Assembly (NCBI GenBank): GCA_021806045.1
Contig: JAJZDI010000003.1
Location: 62,001 to 126,000 of the forward strand
Reading direction: 5' to 3'
DNA: 64,000 bases
Origin: Actinomycetes bacterium
Lineage (GTDB): Bacteria; Actinomycetota; Acidimicrobiia; Acidimicrobiales; RAAP-2
The notes below the pieces were generated by a model. The model worked only from the letters and a program-made list of their open reading frames with translations, ran no database searches and was not told where the DNA came from. Position numbers and translations under genes: made by a program. Below are positions 21,202-30,050 of this stretch, piece by piece. The stretch's first letter is position 1. The number at the start of each line of letters is the position of its first letter.

Positions 21202-22008
21202 TCACGCCCTCGCCCCGACCGCGGAGGTTGCGTCCCCGCCTGGCCCCACGTCCGACGCCGACGCCGACCCGTTCGACCCCGACGCGGCGGCCGGCCCGCC
21301 AGGCTTGGAGAGGTACACGACCAGGCTCTTGCCCACCAGCGGGTTGAGCACCCGGTCGGCCAGTCGGGTCACGGCCGGCGCCTTCTCGATGTCCCACACC
21401 AGCAGGCGGTGGTAGGCGCTGACGGCCGGATGGGCGTCGTTCTTCGGTCCCACCAGGCAGCGCAGCCACCAGTAGGGCGCATGCAGGCCGTGCGCGTGAT
21501 GGCTCCCGACCGCTTCGAGGCCCGCACCCCGCAGCCGGTCGACGAGCTGGCTACGGCGGTAGATCCGGACGTGCCCCCCAGGGACGTCGTGGTACTCGTC
21601 GGACAGTGCCCAGTTCACGAACTCGGGTCCGTAGCGAGGGACGGTGACGGCCATCGTCCCTCCCGGCCGGAGGACCCGGCTGAGCTCGGCCATCGCCGCC
21701 TCGTCGTCCGGAATGTGCTCGAGCACCTCGGAGGCGATGACCCGGTCGAAGCTGGCATCGGGGAACGGCAGATGGAGGGCGTCTCCCTGCACCGAGCCGG
21801 CACCGGCATCAGGGGCCAGCTCGCCCGCTTCGACCATCACGCCCAGGGTGGCCCGCACGTTGGCCACCTCGTCGCTGCCGGCGTCGAGGGCGACCACCCG
21901 GGCACCGAGCCGGGCCGCCTGGTACGCGTGGCGCCCGAACCCGCAGCCCAGATCGAGGAGGCGGTCACCCGGTCGGACCCCGAGGCGCCCGTAGTCGACC
22001 GTCAGCAC
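21202..22008 (-). CDS. Class I SAM methyltransferase (Methyltransf_11)
   Basis: 268 residues. Motif I is RLLDLGCGFGRHAYQAARLG near residue 17, then VVALDAGSDEV, GDALHLPFPDASFDRVIASEVLEHI and LRPGGTMAVTVPRYGPE. The C-terminal half carries HAHGLHAPYWWLRCLVG, an aromatic substrate-binding insert, and ends in a Ser/Ala/Gly-rich tail. It overlaps the upstream glycosyltransferase by 7 bases, so the two are coupled. Substrate unknown; a sugar or lipid-linked sugar is plausible from context. Confidence 0.88.
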   Translation of the reverse strand: MLTVDYGRLGVRPGDRLLDLGCGFGRHAYQAARLGARVVALDAGSDEVANVRATLGVMVEAGELAPDAGAGSVQGDALHLPFPDASFDRVIASEVLEHIPDDEAAMAELSRVLRPGGTMAVTVPRYGPEFVNWALSDEYHDVPGGHVRIYRRSQLVDRLRGAGLEAVGSHHAHGLHAPYWWLRCLVGPKNDAHPAVSAYHRLLVWDIEKAPAVTRLADRVLNPLVGKSLVVYLSKPGGPAAASGSNGSASASDVGPGGDATSAVGARA

Positions 22009-23435
22009 GGCGACTCACCCGCCAGCGACTCACCCGCCAGCGCCTCACCCGCCAGCGCTCCGCCCCCGCCGGTCGCGGCCCGGACCGGAGCCGCACGCCC
22101 ACCTGACAGCTCCGGCAGCATGGCCTCGTACTCGGCAGCGGTGCCCCGCGCCGTCACCTCCCAGGTGAAACGACCGAGGACCCGGGCGCGCCCGGCGCTG
22201 CCGAGTCGTGCCCGCAGGTCGGGATCGTCGAGCAGCCTGGCGATGGCGCCGGCCAGCGCGCTGGGGTCACCCGGGGGCACCAGGAGCCCGGTGTCGCCGT
22301 CGGTGCCCACCACTTCGGGAAGGGCGCCGCCCGTGGTGGCGACCAGCGGCACACCACACGCCATCGCCTCGATGGCGGGCAACGAGAAGCCCTCATAGAG
22401 GGAGGGGACCACCGCCACCTGCGCCTGGCCGTACTGGCGGGCCAGCTCCTCGTCGCTGATGCCGGTGACGCAGCGCACGATCGGCGCCAGCCCGAGGCGT
22501 TCGATGGCGCGGGCCACCCGACCGTCGGGCCGGGGGTTGCCGATGACGAGGAGCTCCACCTCGCGTTCGGTGCGGAGCTTCGCCACCGCCTCGAGCAGCG
22601 GGACCAGGCCCTTCATCGGGACGTCGGACGACGAGGTGACCATGATCCGGCCGGGGATCGGGGTCACGCCCTCCATCGGCCTGAAGACGGTGTGGTCGAC
22701 GCCGACCGGCACGACGGTCATGCGTCCCGGTTCGACGCCCATCTGCTCGGCGATGTCCCGCCGGGAGGACTCGGAGACGGTCACGACCCTCGGCAGGCGC
22801 CGGGCCACGCGCACCTGCATGCGGAGGAACCCGAACCACCGTCGGGTGGTGAAGCGCTGCCAGGGATTGGTGGTGTGCTCCAGGGCGAGCTGCCGGTCGA
22901 CGGTGATCGGGTGGTGCAACGTCGTGAGCAGCGGCCAGCCGTCACGCAGCATGCCGAGCATCCCGTTGCCCAGGCACTGGTTGTCGTGGATGAGATCGAA
23001 CTCGTCACGGCGCTCGGCCAGCATGCGGCGGGCACGGAGGCTGAAGGTCCACGGTTCGGGGAACCCGGCCGTGCACATCACTCCGAACTCCAGCGCATCG
23101 ATGCCGGACCTGAACTCCGCCAGGCGCGGCACCCGGAACGGGTCCGGGTCCCGGTAGAGGTCGAGGCTGGGGACGGGCGTGAAGCCCACCCCGTCGTCGA
23201 GCTCGGGCCACGGCTGGCCGGCGAACACCTCGACCGAGTGCCCCAGCGCGACAAGCTCCCGTGTCAGATGGCGGGTGTAGACGCCCTGGCCGCCGCAGCG
23301 CGGATTGCCCCGGTAGACGAGGAAGGCGACCCGCAGGCCCCCCGGCGCGGGTGGGCGTGGTGGGACGCGGTCGGGAAGGGACGGTCGGGGGCGCCGGTGG
23401 GTCCCGCGCCCGGTGGTACCCGAGCCTTCAGACAC
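22002..23435 (-). CDS. Glycosyltransferase family 4
   Basis: 477 residues, GT-B fold. N-terminal domain: RVAFLVYRGNPRCGGQGVYTRHL, DLIHDNQCLGNGML, TLHHPITVDRQL. C-terminal nucleotide-sugar domain: VVPVGVDHTVFRP, VAVVPSLYEGFSLPAIEAMACG with the E-x7-E retaining motif, then GGALPEVVG. It starts with GTG and has a proline-rich N-terminus (about 30 residues) and a C-terminal LAGE-type repeat. First gene of the operon with the methyltransferase and barrel protein. Donor and acceptor unknown. Confidence 0.92.
   Translation of the reverse strand: MSEGSGTTGRGTHRRPRPSLPDRVPPRPPAPGGLRVAFLVYRGNPRCGGQGVYTRHLTRELVALGHSVEVFAGQPWPELDDGVGFTPVPSLDLYRDPDPFRVPRLAEFRSGIDALEFGVMCTAGFPEPWTFSLRARRMLAERRDEFDLIHDNQCLGNGMLGMLRDGWPLLTTLHHPITVDRQLALEHTTNPWQRFTTRRWFGFLRMQVRVARRLPRVVTVSESSRRDIAEQMGVEPGRMTVVPVGVDHTVFRPMEGVTPIPGRIMVTSSSDVPMKGLVPLLEAVAKLRTEREVELLVIGNPRPDGRVARAIERLGLAPIVRCVTGISDEELARQYGQAQVAVVPSLYEGFSLPAIEAMACGVPLVATTGGALPEVVGTDGDTGLLVPPGDPSALAGAIARLLDDPDLRARLGSAGRARVLGRFTWEVTARGTAAEYEAMLPELSGGRAAPVRAATGGGGALAGEALAGESLAGESPC
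22011..22055. repeat. 15-bp tandem repeat in the glycosyltransferase tail
   Basis: CGACTCACCCGCCAG three times (the third with one change). It encodes the LAGES/LAGEA repeats at the glycosyltransferase C-terminus; copy number can change without a frameshift. Confidence 0.85.
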
Positions 23436-23571
23436 CGGTCACCGGCCGTGATGGACATGCCCAGACCAGGACCGACGTACGCATAGAACCAAGATCCTCC
23501 CCCGGTGGATCCGGCCGGCGCAAGCCCGCTGCCGGTGCCAGCCGCCTTCGGCCACCTGACCTGGCGAGATT

Positions 23572-23590
23572 CTGACACCGCGCGTGTCAG
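23572..23590. promoter_or_regulatory. Candidate operator upstream of the acyl-CoA dehydrogenase
   Basis: CTGACAC-CGCGC-GTGTCAG: perfect 7-bp arms and 5-bp centre, 84 bases before the dehydrogenase ATG, in the divergent region with the glycosyltransferase. The shape suits a TetR-type dimer; the regulator is not identified. Confidence 0.55.
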
Positions 23591-23662
23591 CAGGTCCAGC
23601 CAGGGTACCGGCCCCGGCAGCGGGGACGGCCGGCGCAGGTGCCGGTCCCGGCGGCCCGGCGG

Positions 23663-23668
23663 TACCAT
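23663..23668 (+). promoter_or_regulatory. Leaderless -10 element of the acyl-CoA dehydrogenase gene
   Basis: TACCAT, 6 bases before the ATG at 23675. Confidence 0.5.
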
Positions 23669-23674
23669 CCGGTC

Positions 23675-24913
23675 ATGGACCTCACCTACCCACCCGAAGC
23701 CGAAGCGTTCCGCTCGGAGATCCGCACCTGGCTGCAGGAGAACCTGCCCGAGGGGTGGGGGACGCCCGAATTCGTCCAGACCCGGGAGGAGCGCAAGGAG
23801 TTCCTCGCCGCATGGACGAACAAGCTCTTCGACGGCGGTTGGATCTGCGCTTCGTGGCCGAAGGAGTACGGCGGCAAGGGCCTGTCCCTCATGGAGTCGG
23901 TGGTCCTGAACGAGGAGTTCGCCCGGGCCGAGGCGCCCCTGCGGGCCGACTTCTTCGGCGACACCCTGGTGGGACCCACCATCCTCCAGTGGGGCACCGA
24001 GGAGCAGAAGAAGCAGTTCATCCCCGGCATCCTGAACGGCACCATCGCCTGGTGCCAGGGGTTCTCCGAGCCCGACGCCGGCAGCGACCTGGCTTCCCTC
24101 AAGACCTCCGCCGTCCGCGACGGTGACGAGTGGGTCATCAACGGCCAGAAGGTGTGGACCACCCAGGCCCAGTACGCCGACTACATCTTCCTCCTGGCCC
24201 GCACCAACCCCGACGCCCCCAAGCACGCAGGCATCTCCTACCTGCTGGTGCCGATGAAGCAGCCGGGCATCGAGGTGCGCCCCATCGAGCAGGTGGACGG
24301 CAGTTCGGAGTTCAACGAGGTCTTCTTCACCAATGCACGCTGCCCGGTCGAGAACGTGATCGGTGGCGTCGACAACGGCTGGAAGGTGGCCATGACCACG
24401 CTCGGGTTCGAGCGGGGCACGTCGGCCACCACCGGCCACCGCAGGTTCCTGCGGGAGCTCGAGCAGATCATCGACGCCGCCCGTGCCAACGGGCGGTCGA
24501 ACGACCCCGCCGTCCGCCAGGGCCTGGCCCGGGCCTGGTCGAAGGTCAAGATCATGGAGATCAACGGGTTCCGGTCGCTGACCGACTCGCTGAACGGCAC
24601 CCACCACATGGCCGCCTGGGGCGCCCTCAACAAGATGAACTGGTCGGAGTTCCACAAGGAGACCATGAACCTGGCCATCGACATCCTCGGCATGGACGGC
24701 CAGGTCCTCACCGGCGACCCGGTCGAGGCCGGATCGGCCGAGCCCAACCGCCGGGGGCGGGCCGACTACCCGGTCTCCGACATCCAGGCGTCGTTCTTCT
24801 TCTCCCGGTCGGAGACGATCTGGGGCGGGACGGCCGAGATCCAGCGGAACATCGTCGGCGAGCGGGTGCTCGGCCTGCCGAAGGAGCCCAAGCCGGCGTC
24901 GGCAGCCAGCTGA
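23675..24913 (+). CDS. Acyl-CoA dehydrogenase
   Basis: FAD-dependent flavoenzyme of 412 residues that introduces the alpha-beta double bond into acyl-CoA. N-terminal helical domain (LTYPPEAEAFRSEIRTWLQE), middle FAD-contact strands (WCQGFSEPDAGSDLASL, VINGQKVWTTQAQYADY), and C-terminal QIIDAARANG to ETIWGGTAEIQRNIVGERV. Layout is that of the long-chain or steroid-type actinobacterial FadE proteins. Substrate not fixed. Monocistronic, with a candidate operator and leaderless promoter upstream. Confidence 0.93.
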   Translation: MDLTYPPEAEAFRSEIRTWLQENLPEGWGTPEFVQTREERKEFLAAWTNKLFDGGWICASWPKEYGGKGLSLMESVVLNEEFARAEAPLRADFFGDTLVGPTILQWGTEEQKKQFIPGILNGTIAWCQGFSEPDAGSDLASLKTSAVRDGDEWVINGQKVWTTQAQYADYIFLLARTNPDAPKHAGISYLLVPMKQPGIEVRPIEQVDGSSEFNEVFFTNARCPVENVIGGVDNGWKVAMTTLGFERGTSATTGHRRFLRELEQIIDAARANGRSNDPAVRQGLARAWSKVKIMEINGFRSLTDSLNGTHHMAAWGALNKMNWSEFHKETMNLAIDILGMDGQVLTGDPVEAGSAEPNRRGRADYPVSDIQASFFFSRSETIWGGTAEIQRNIVGERVLGLPKEPKPASAAS

Positions 24914-24989
24914 CGCTCCCGGGCTCCAGGGCGCGCGTCCCGGTCTTCCGACCCACCGCGATCGGCACCGGGTGGGCCTCCCCGTCCCG

Positions 24990-26279
24990 TCAGGCCACCT
25001 GCGACGCCGATCCCTCCACCCCGCGCACCTCGGCGACACGGCCGGCGGCCGCCGAGGGCTGCCCGGCGACGGCGGTGCGGTGGTGGAGGGCGAGCAGGCC
25101 GGCGGCCACCACCGTCGCGCCCGCTCCCACGAGGATCGACACCCGGGGATTGCTCCACTGGGCGATGGCCCCCACCAGGGGTGAGCCGATCGGCGTCGAC
25201 CCGAGGAAGGCGACGGCGTAGAGGGCCATGACCCGGCCCCGCATCGCCGGGTCGGCGCGGAGCTGCAGCGAGGCGTTCGCTGTGGCGATGAAGCCGATCG
25301 ACGCGGCGCCCATCGGCACCATGAACGCGGTGGCGACGGCCAGGGTCGGCGACAGCGACACCGCCGCCATCAGCACGCCGAACACCAGTGCCAGCCCTTG
25401 GAGAAGGCGCGGCGTCGGCCGGGCCCGGTGGGCTGCGACCAGCCCGCCGAGCACCGCTCCGATGCCCATGGCCGAGGTGAACAGCGAATAGGCGCCGGCG
25501 CCGCCGTGGAACGTGGTCTTGGCCAGCAGGGCCAGCGTCACCTGGAAGTTGTAGGCGAAGACACCGATGATGGCCATGGCACCCAGCGTGTTGCGCAGCT
25601 CCGGCGTGCGCCACACATAGCGGAACCCGTCACGGACCTGCCCCGTCGCCCGGGGCACGCCCCCCGTCCGCTGGAGCTCGGCGGTGCGCATCATGGCCAG
25701 GCCGATGATGACGGCCACGAACGACGCCGCGTTCACGTAGAAGCAGGCGGCCAGGCCCATGGTGACGATGATGATGCCGCCGATGGCCGGCCCCACCACC
25801 CGTGACATGTTCATCACGACGGTGTTGAGGCTGACCGCGTTCGGGAGCTCGCTCTGACCCACCATCTCGCCGACGAACGTCTGCCGGGCAGGGTTGTCGA
25901 ACAGGTTGACCACGCCCAGCAATCCGGCCAGCAGGTAGACGTGCCACAGGCGTACCGCACCGGTGCTGGTCAGCACGCCGAGCACGAGCGCCAGCACGCC
26001 GCCGCCGGTCTGGGTGGCGAAGAGGAGGCGCCGCTTGTCGACCCGGTCGGCCACCAGCCCGCCCCACGGTCCGAAGAGCAGCATCGGCAGGAATTGCAGG
26101 CCGGTGACGATCCCGAGGTCGACCCCGCTACCCGTCAGCCGCAGCACCAGCCACGCCTGGGCCACCGACTGCATCCACGTACCCGACACCGACACCAGCT
26201 GGGCGATGAAGTACAGGCGGTAGTTGCGGATGCGCAGGGATCGGAACGTCTGGCGGGCGGCGGTTGCGATCCGGATCAC
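24990..26279 (-). CDS. MFS exporter, MFS_3 (EntS-like) type
   Basis: 429 residues with twelve hydrophobic segments. Opening RSLRIRNYRLYFIAQLVSVSGTWMQSVAQ is typical of the MFS_3 group; GPWGGLVADRVDKRRLL is the loop 2-3 motif. C-terminus is short and polar. It starts at a GTG overlapping the MarR gene stop (GTGA), so it is probably the regulated target of that repressor. Drug or siderophore export is a family-level guess. A related transporter lies at 59304-60647. Confidence 0.88.
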   Translation of the reverse strand: MIRIATAARQTFRSLRIRNYRLYFIAQLVSVSGTWMQSVAQAWLVLRLTGSGVDLGIVTGLQFLPMLLFGPWGGLVADRVDKRRLLFATQTGGGVLALVLGVLTSTGAVRLWHVYLLAGLLGVVNLFDNPARQTFVGEMVGQSELPNAVSLNTVVMNMSRVVGPAIGGIIIVTMGLAACFYVNAASFVAVIIGLAMMRTAELQRTGGVPRATGQVRDGFRYVWRTPELRNTLGAMAIIGVFAYNFQVTLALLAKTTFHGGAGAYSLFTSAMGIGAVLGGLVAAHRARPTPRLLQGLALVFGVLMAAVSLSPTLAVATAFMVPMGAASIGFIATANASLQLRADPAMRGRVMALYAVAFLGSTPIGSPLVGAIAQWSNPRVSILVGAGATVVAAGLLALHHRTAVAGQPSAAAGRVAEVRGVEGSASQVA

Positions 26280-26899
26280 GGCGCCACCTCGTCCCCGATG
26301 TCCCCGATGTCCCCGATGTCCCCGATGTCCTCGCGGTCTTCGATCCGCTCGAGCAGTGCGATCAGGTCGGCCAGTGCGGCGCGCTCCTCGGGCGCCAGGC
26401 GCTGCAGGCGGGCCGCCAGATAGGCGGTCCGGGCCGAGCGGTTGCGGGCCAGGGTACGGCGACCCTCGGGCAGCAGTCCGACCCGGGAGACGCGCCGATC
26501 GCTCTCGTCGGCCACGCGCCGGACCAATCCCATGCCCTCCAGGGCGCCGACGATGCGGGTCACCGACGGGGGTTGGACGCCTTCGCGGGCGGCAAGCTCC
26601 CCCAGCGTCGGCATGCCGAGCCGCTCGATGGCGGCCAGCGCGGAACCCTGCGACGGGGTCAGACCTCCGACCGACTGCTGGCGGAGATGGCGGTGCAGCC
26701 GGGTGAGGACGACCCGCAGGCGGGCCGCCAATTCCGCCTCGGCCTGGCCGGCGGGCCCGGAGGCCACCACGGTGTCCGGAACGTCATGGGCGGTCCCCGC
26801 CCCCGGCGTGTGGTCGCCCGCGGCGGCATCCGTCGACCGGGATTCGCCAGACAATCTCGGTCGCCCTCGCATCTCACGCAGTCCGGAACGGTCACTCAT
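26276..26899 (-). CDS. MarR-family repressor
   Basis: 207 residues. An N-terminal disordered stretch of about 50 residues is followed by the winged-helix domain: SVGGLTPSQGSALAAIERLG, TLGELAAREGVQPPSVTRIVGALE, RRVADESDRRVSRVGLLPEG. The C-terminus ends in a DIG repeat encoded by four 9-bp units. It overlaps the exporter gene and lies 10 bases from a 7-bp inverted repeat, a standard layout for autoregulation and control of a drug exporter. Confidence 0.9.
   Translation of the reverse strand: MSDRSGLREMRGRPRLSGESRSTDAAAGDHTPGAGTAHDVPDTVVASGPAGQAEAELAARLRVVLTRLHRHLRQQSVGGLTPSQGSALAAIERLGMPTLGELAAREGVQPPSVTRIVGALEGMGLVRRVADESDRRVSRVGLLPEGRRTLARNRSARTAYLAARLQRLAPEERAALADLIALLERIEDREDIGDIGDIGDIGDEVAP
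26291..26326. repeat. 9-bp tandem repeat in the marR 3' end
   Basis: GTCCCCGAT four times, encoding repeated D-I-G at the repressor C-terminus. Length changes keep the frame. Confidence 0.85.
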
Positions 26900-26908
26900 A
26901 CCACCACT

Positions 26909-26929
26909 TTAGTTAGTTTTGGTAACTAA
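26909..26929. promoter_or_regulatory. MarR operator
   Basis: TTAGTTA-N7-TAACTAA, perfect arms, 10 bases upstream of the MarR ATG. AT-rich against a very GC-rich background, which also fits a promoter -10 region. Confidence 0.7.
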
Positions 26930-26973
26930 TGTGTCGTCCACCGGACCGGTCTGCGATGCGGCCGAGGCCGTTT

Positions 26974-27013
26974 GGGCTGGCCGGAATGGGCCGCATGGGC
27001 TGGCCGGAATGGG
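26974..27013. repeat. 17-bp direct repeat
   Basis: GGGCTGGCCGGAATGGG at 26974-26990 and 26997-27013, in the gap between the MarR and acyltransferase genes. The rest of this gap shows nothing else. Confidence 0.7.
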
Positions 27014-27141
27014 AGGCATCCAGGGCCGACGACGGGCCAGCCGCCTCCCGGTACCGGGCGGCGTGCAGCCCGCAGGCATGGTGCGCTCAGCGCAGGGCCG
27101 GGCGCGTCACGTCGCCACGCTCCCGAGCGCGATCCCGCCGG

Positions 27142-29193
27142 TCACAAACCTTCGGTCGCCCTGACCTTCAGACCCGTTTCGGCGATCGAGGGGAGCACCA
27201 GGTGCTGCAGCCACTCGCCCCCGACCTTCGTGATGTGGATGCCATCGGACCACCGGACGACCACCCCATCGATCGTGCGCTGGAAGTGTCCGGACGGATC
27301 CAGGTCTCGGTTGAGGTCGACGATGGAGACCTTCGTCGGGTCGTGAGCCGCCACGGTGCGGAGGAGTGCGTTGTAGTCGTTCACCCGTGCCGGGCGGTTC
27401 TCGGGCCACACCGATCCGTTCGGGGCTTCGTCGGGCGGGGAGATGTACGGCATCGTGAAGAAGTCGACGTGCGCACCGCCCGCGCTCAGCACCGACACGA
27501 CGTGTTCGAGCTCACCCTCGAGGTGGGCACGCCATGCTGGTTGGGTGATGTCGGCCTCGTGACCACCTGAGAGATGGTCGGTGATCAACCACCGGCCGAG
27601 GATCACCCCCACCACTTCGGGCTTGTAGACCGCGACGTCGTGCGCCCACAGCGACGGCCAGTGCACGCAGGCGGAGACCGCCGTGAACGCCTTTCCCGAC
27701 ACGATGCTCCGGCCGGGGTCGAGATCACATCCGAGCACGCCCTTGTTGGTGATCTGCACGCCGTAGTTGGGGACGCTCCGCACCTGGAGGCCAGGGAGCG
27801 TCACGGCGAGGGAATCGCCGACGATCAGGAGCCGGACCGGGTGGGCGCCGAACGCGCCGTCCGCGCTCAGCGCCTGCCGTTCCGCCTGGGGGAGCGCACC
27901 CGGACCCAGCGTCACCGTCGCACCGGCCGCAGGCGCTACGGTCCCCGCCACCACGACGGCGACCGTGACGGCGACCAGGGCGGCCGACGGCAACGCAGCA
28001 CGCATCGTCCGCCAGTAGGTCCGTTCCATCACCGGACGTTCGATGAGGTAGTAGCTGCCGGCTGCGAGTGCCACCGTGGCGGCGGTACGGATGGCCAGGA
28101 GCGGCAGCCCGGTCACACCGGTGTGCGCCCCGTTGAGCTCGATGAAGACGGGGTAGTGCCACAGGTAGGCGCCGTACGACACGGTACCGAACCACACCAG
28201 CGGACGAAGGGAGAGGAACGCGGAGACGGGCCCCCGCCGAACGGTCACCGTAGCCACCAGGATCCCGGCGGCCGAGACGGCCGACACCATGAATCCGCCG
28301 AGGTAGTCGAACGACGAGGTCCCCTGCATGGTGACCGTGATGGCGAGTGTCCCGGCGAAGCCAGCGAGCCCGAGCACCGTCAACAGTGCCTGCCGCCCGA
28401 AGGTCCGGGCAGCCGGCGCCATGCCCTCCTGCCCCCTGCGGCGCTGGACCATGGTGAGGATGCACGCCGAAGCCGCTCCGACCAGGAGCGACTGGGCATG
28501 GGTGTCAGTGCCGAAGTAAAGGCGGGTGATGTTGGCCGTCGGATGGTAGAGAAGCGCCATCTCGAGCGCCGACCCGCCGGCACCGGCCAGCGACAGTGCC
28601 AGGAGCACCCGCAGGCCCCGATCGAAGGTGCGCGCCATCCGGAGCACTGCGAACGCCACCAACGGCCAGATCAGATAGAACTGCTCCTCGACGGCGAGTG
28701 ACCACGTGTGGGTGAGGGGCGAGACCGCCCCGGTGGCGACGAAGTAGTTGCCCGAGGCGGCGATCTGCCACCAGTTGGAGAAGTAGAAGAGCGCACTCAG
28801 CGCGTCCGTCCTGAATTCCGGGTACATGCCGGCGGGTTCGCCGAAACGGACCATCAGGGTCACCGCGACCAGTACGACGAGCAGTGCCGGTAGCAACCGG
28901 CGAGCGCGACGGAGCCAGAAGGCGGAGAGGACGATGGAGCCGCGCCGTGCGTACTCGCCCAGCAGCAGCCCGGTGATCAGGTAGCCGGAGAGGACGTAGA
29001 AGATGTCCAGGCTGAAGAACCCGCCCTGCAGCCACGGAACCCCGAAGTGGTAGCCCATGATGATGATGAGGGCGAACGCCCGCAGCCCGTCGAGCGAATC
29101 GATGCGTTCCCGCCCGGTCGCCGACGTCCGCCGCTGCCGACGGGTGCGCGGTTCTGGCAGGAGCGCCCTGCTGGTAAGCGCTGTGACCGACAT
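27142..29193 (-). CDS. OafA-like membrane acyltransferase with SGNH domain
   Basis: 683 residues. N-terminal acyltransferase-3 domain (about 30-400) with ten or so membrane helices: RIDSLDGLRAFALIIIMGYH (catalytic His in the GYH), FFSLDIFYVLSGYLITGLL, WLRRARRLLPAL. A further helix near 415 is followed by an extracytoplasmic SGNH hydrolase-like domain: RLLIVGDSLAVTLPG (Gly-Asp-Ser block I) and WSDGIHITKVGGEWL (Asp-x-x-His block V). Such proteins O-acetylate cell-surface polysaccharide. Stand-alone gene. Confidence 0.92.
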   Translation of the reverse strand: MSVTALTSRALLPEPRTRRQRRTSATGRERIDSLDGLRAFALIIIMGYHFGVPWLQGGFFSLDIFYVLSGYLITGLLLGEYARRGSIVLSAFWLRRARRLLPALLVVLVAVTLMVRFGEPAGMYPEFRTDALSALFYFSNWWQIAASGNYFVATGAVSPLTHTWSLAVEEQFYLIWPLVAFAVLRMARTFDRGLRVLLALSLAGAGGSALEMALLYHPTANITRLYFGTDTHAQSLLVGAASACILTMVQRRRGQEGMAPAARTFGRQALLTVLGLAGFAGTLAITVTMQGTSSFDYLGGFMVSAVSAAGILVATVTVRRGPVSAFLSLRPLVWFGTVSYGAYLWHYPVFIELNGAHTGVTGLPLLAIRTAATVALAAGSYYLIERPVMERTYWRTMRAALPSAALVAVTVAVVVAGTVAPAAGATVTLGPGALPQAERQALSADGAFGAHPVRLLIVGDSLAVTLPGLQVRSVPNYGVQITNKGVLGCDLDPGRSIVSGKAFTAVSACVHWPSLWAHDVAVYKPEVVGVILGRWLITDHLSGGHEADITQPAWRAHLEGELEHVVSVLSAGGAHVDFFTMPYISPPDEAPNGSVWPENRPARVNDYNALLRTVAAHDPTKVSIVDLNRDLDPSGHFQRTIDGVVVRWSDGIHITKVGGEWLQHLVLPSIAETGLKVRATEGL

Positions 29194-29374
29194 CCCCGGT
29201 TCACTGTCCCCTCCCCCACCAGCTGTCGTCCACCGTGGTCCACCGATCCGTTCCTGCCGGCCCCACCACGCGCGCTGTCACTGCTCAACTCCTCGTCCGG
29301 CGCCCCAACGGTAGCGACCGGATCCGGCCATGCCAGGACATCCGGTGCCCACCACCGCCGTCGGTGCGCGGGGG

Positions 29375-29785
29375 TCAGAAGCCCGGTACGTACCCGCCGC
29401 GACCCATAGCCCCGCTGACCAGGGGATCGAGGCTCTCGTCGACGCCACCCCGCACCTCGGTCACCCAGTCGAGCCGGTCACGGAGGATCCGCTCTACCCC
29501 TTGCTGGAGTGTGGACGAGCTGATGGCGCACGAGGAGCAGGCCCCCTGCAATTGGACCTCGACGATGCCTTCGACGACGTCAGCGTTGACCAGGATGAGA
29601 TCGCCGCCATCGGCCTGGACGGCCGGGCGCATCAGGTCGATGATCCCCGTCAACGCGCTCATCCGCTCAGCCACCTCAGCGTCGGAGAGCGCGGGGGCGG
29701 CATCGGCCGGGCTGTCGGCGGCATCGGCCGGGCTGCCGGCTGCGCCGACCCGTACATCGACTTCGGTGGTCGTCTCGTCGCTCAC
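29375..29785 (-). CDS. NifU C-terminal-type Fe-S scaffold
   Basis: 136 residues. NifU-like domain at about 42-112: ERMSALTGIIDLMRPAVQAD, GGDLILVNADVVEGIVEVQL and QGACSSCAISSSTLQQGVERIL with the CxxC that carries the cluster. The GTG at 29785 follows AGGAGA by 5 bases, better supported than the upstream ATGs. An acidic Ala-rich N-terminal extension precedes the domain. It probably stores or passes Fe-S clusters. Confidence 0.85.
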   Translation of the reverse strand: MSDETTTEVDVRVGAAGSPADAADSPADAAPALSDAEVAERMSALTGIIDLMRPAVQADGGDLILVNADVVEGIVEVQLQGACSSCAISSSTLQQGVERILRDRLDWVTEVRGGVDESLDPLVSGAMGRGGYVPGF

Positions 29786-30003
29786 GGCTCTCCTCATCGG
29801 CTGGACATCGGGGACGTGACGCATGCGGTCCGTCGTCCCCGGAAGGAACTGCGGTTCCGGACGACCTCGAGCACGTCCGGAGCGATCCCCAGCTCCCATT
29901 CTGCCGGGTCCGGGCCCACGACCGTGCAGCCCGGCGGACCCGACATGGCTCGCGACCCCACCGGTCGCTCAGCCCCGGACCACGCGCTCCCGGTGCCACC
30001 GGC

Positions 30004-30009
30004 TACCAT
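30004..30009 (+). promoter_or_regulatory. -10 element of the LLM oxidoreductase operon
   Basis: TACCAT. A GTG at 30015 in the frame of the oxidoreductase follows by 5 bases, but GGAGGGG just before the GTG at 30051 favours a short leader and the latter start. Confidence 0.4.
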
Positions 30010-30050
30010 ACGGTGTGCCCTCGGGACGGCAACAGCCTCTGGAGGGGTCG

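Noticed and set aside
26974-27013. 17-bp direct repeat as a CRISPR-like unit
   Set aside because: Only two copies with a 6-base spacer; no array.
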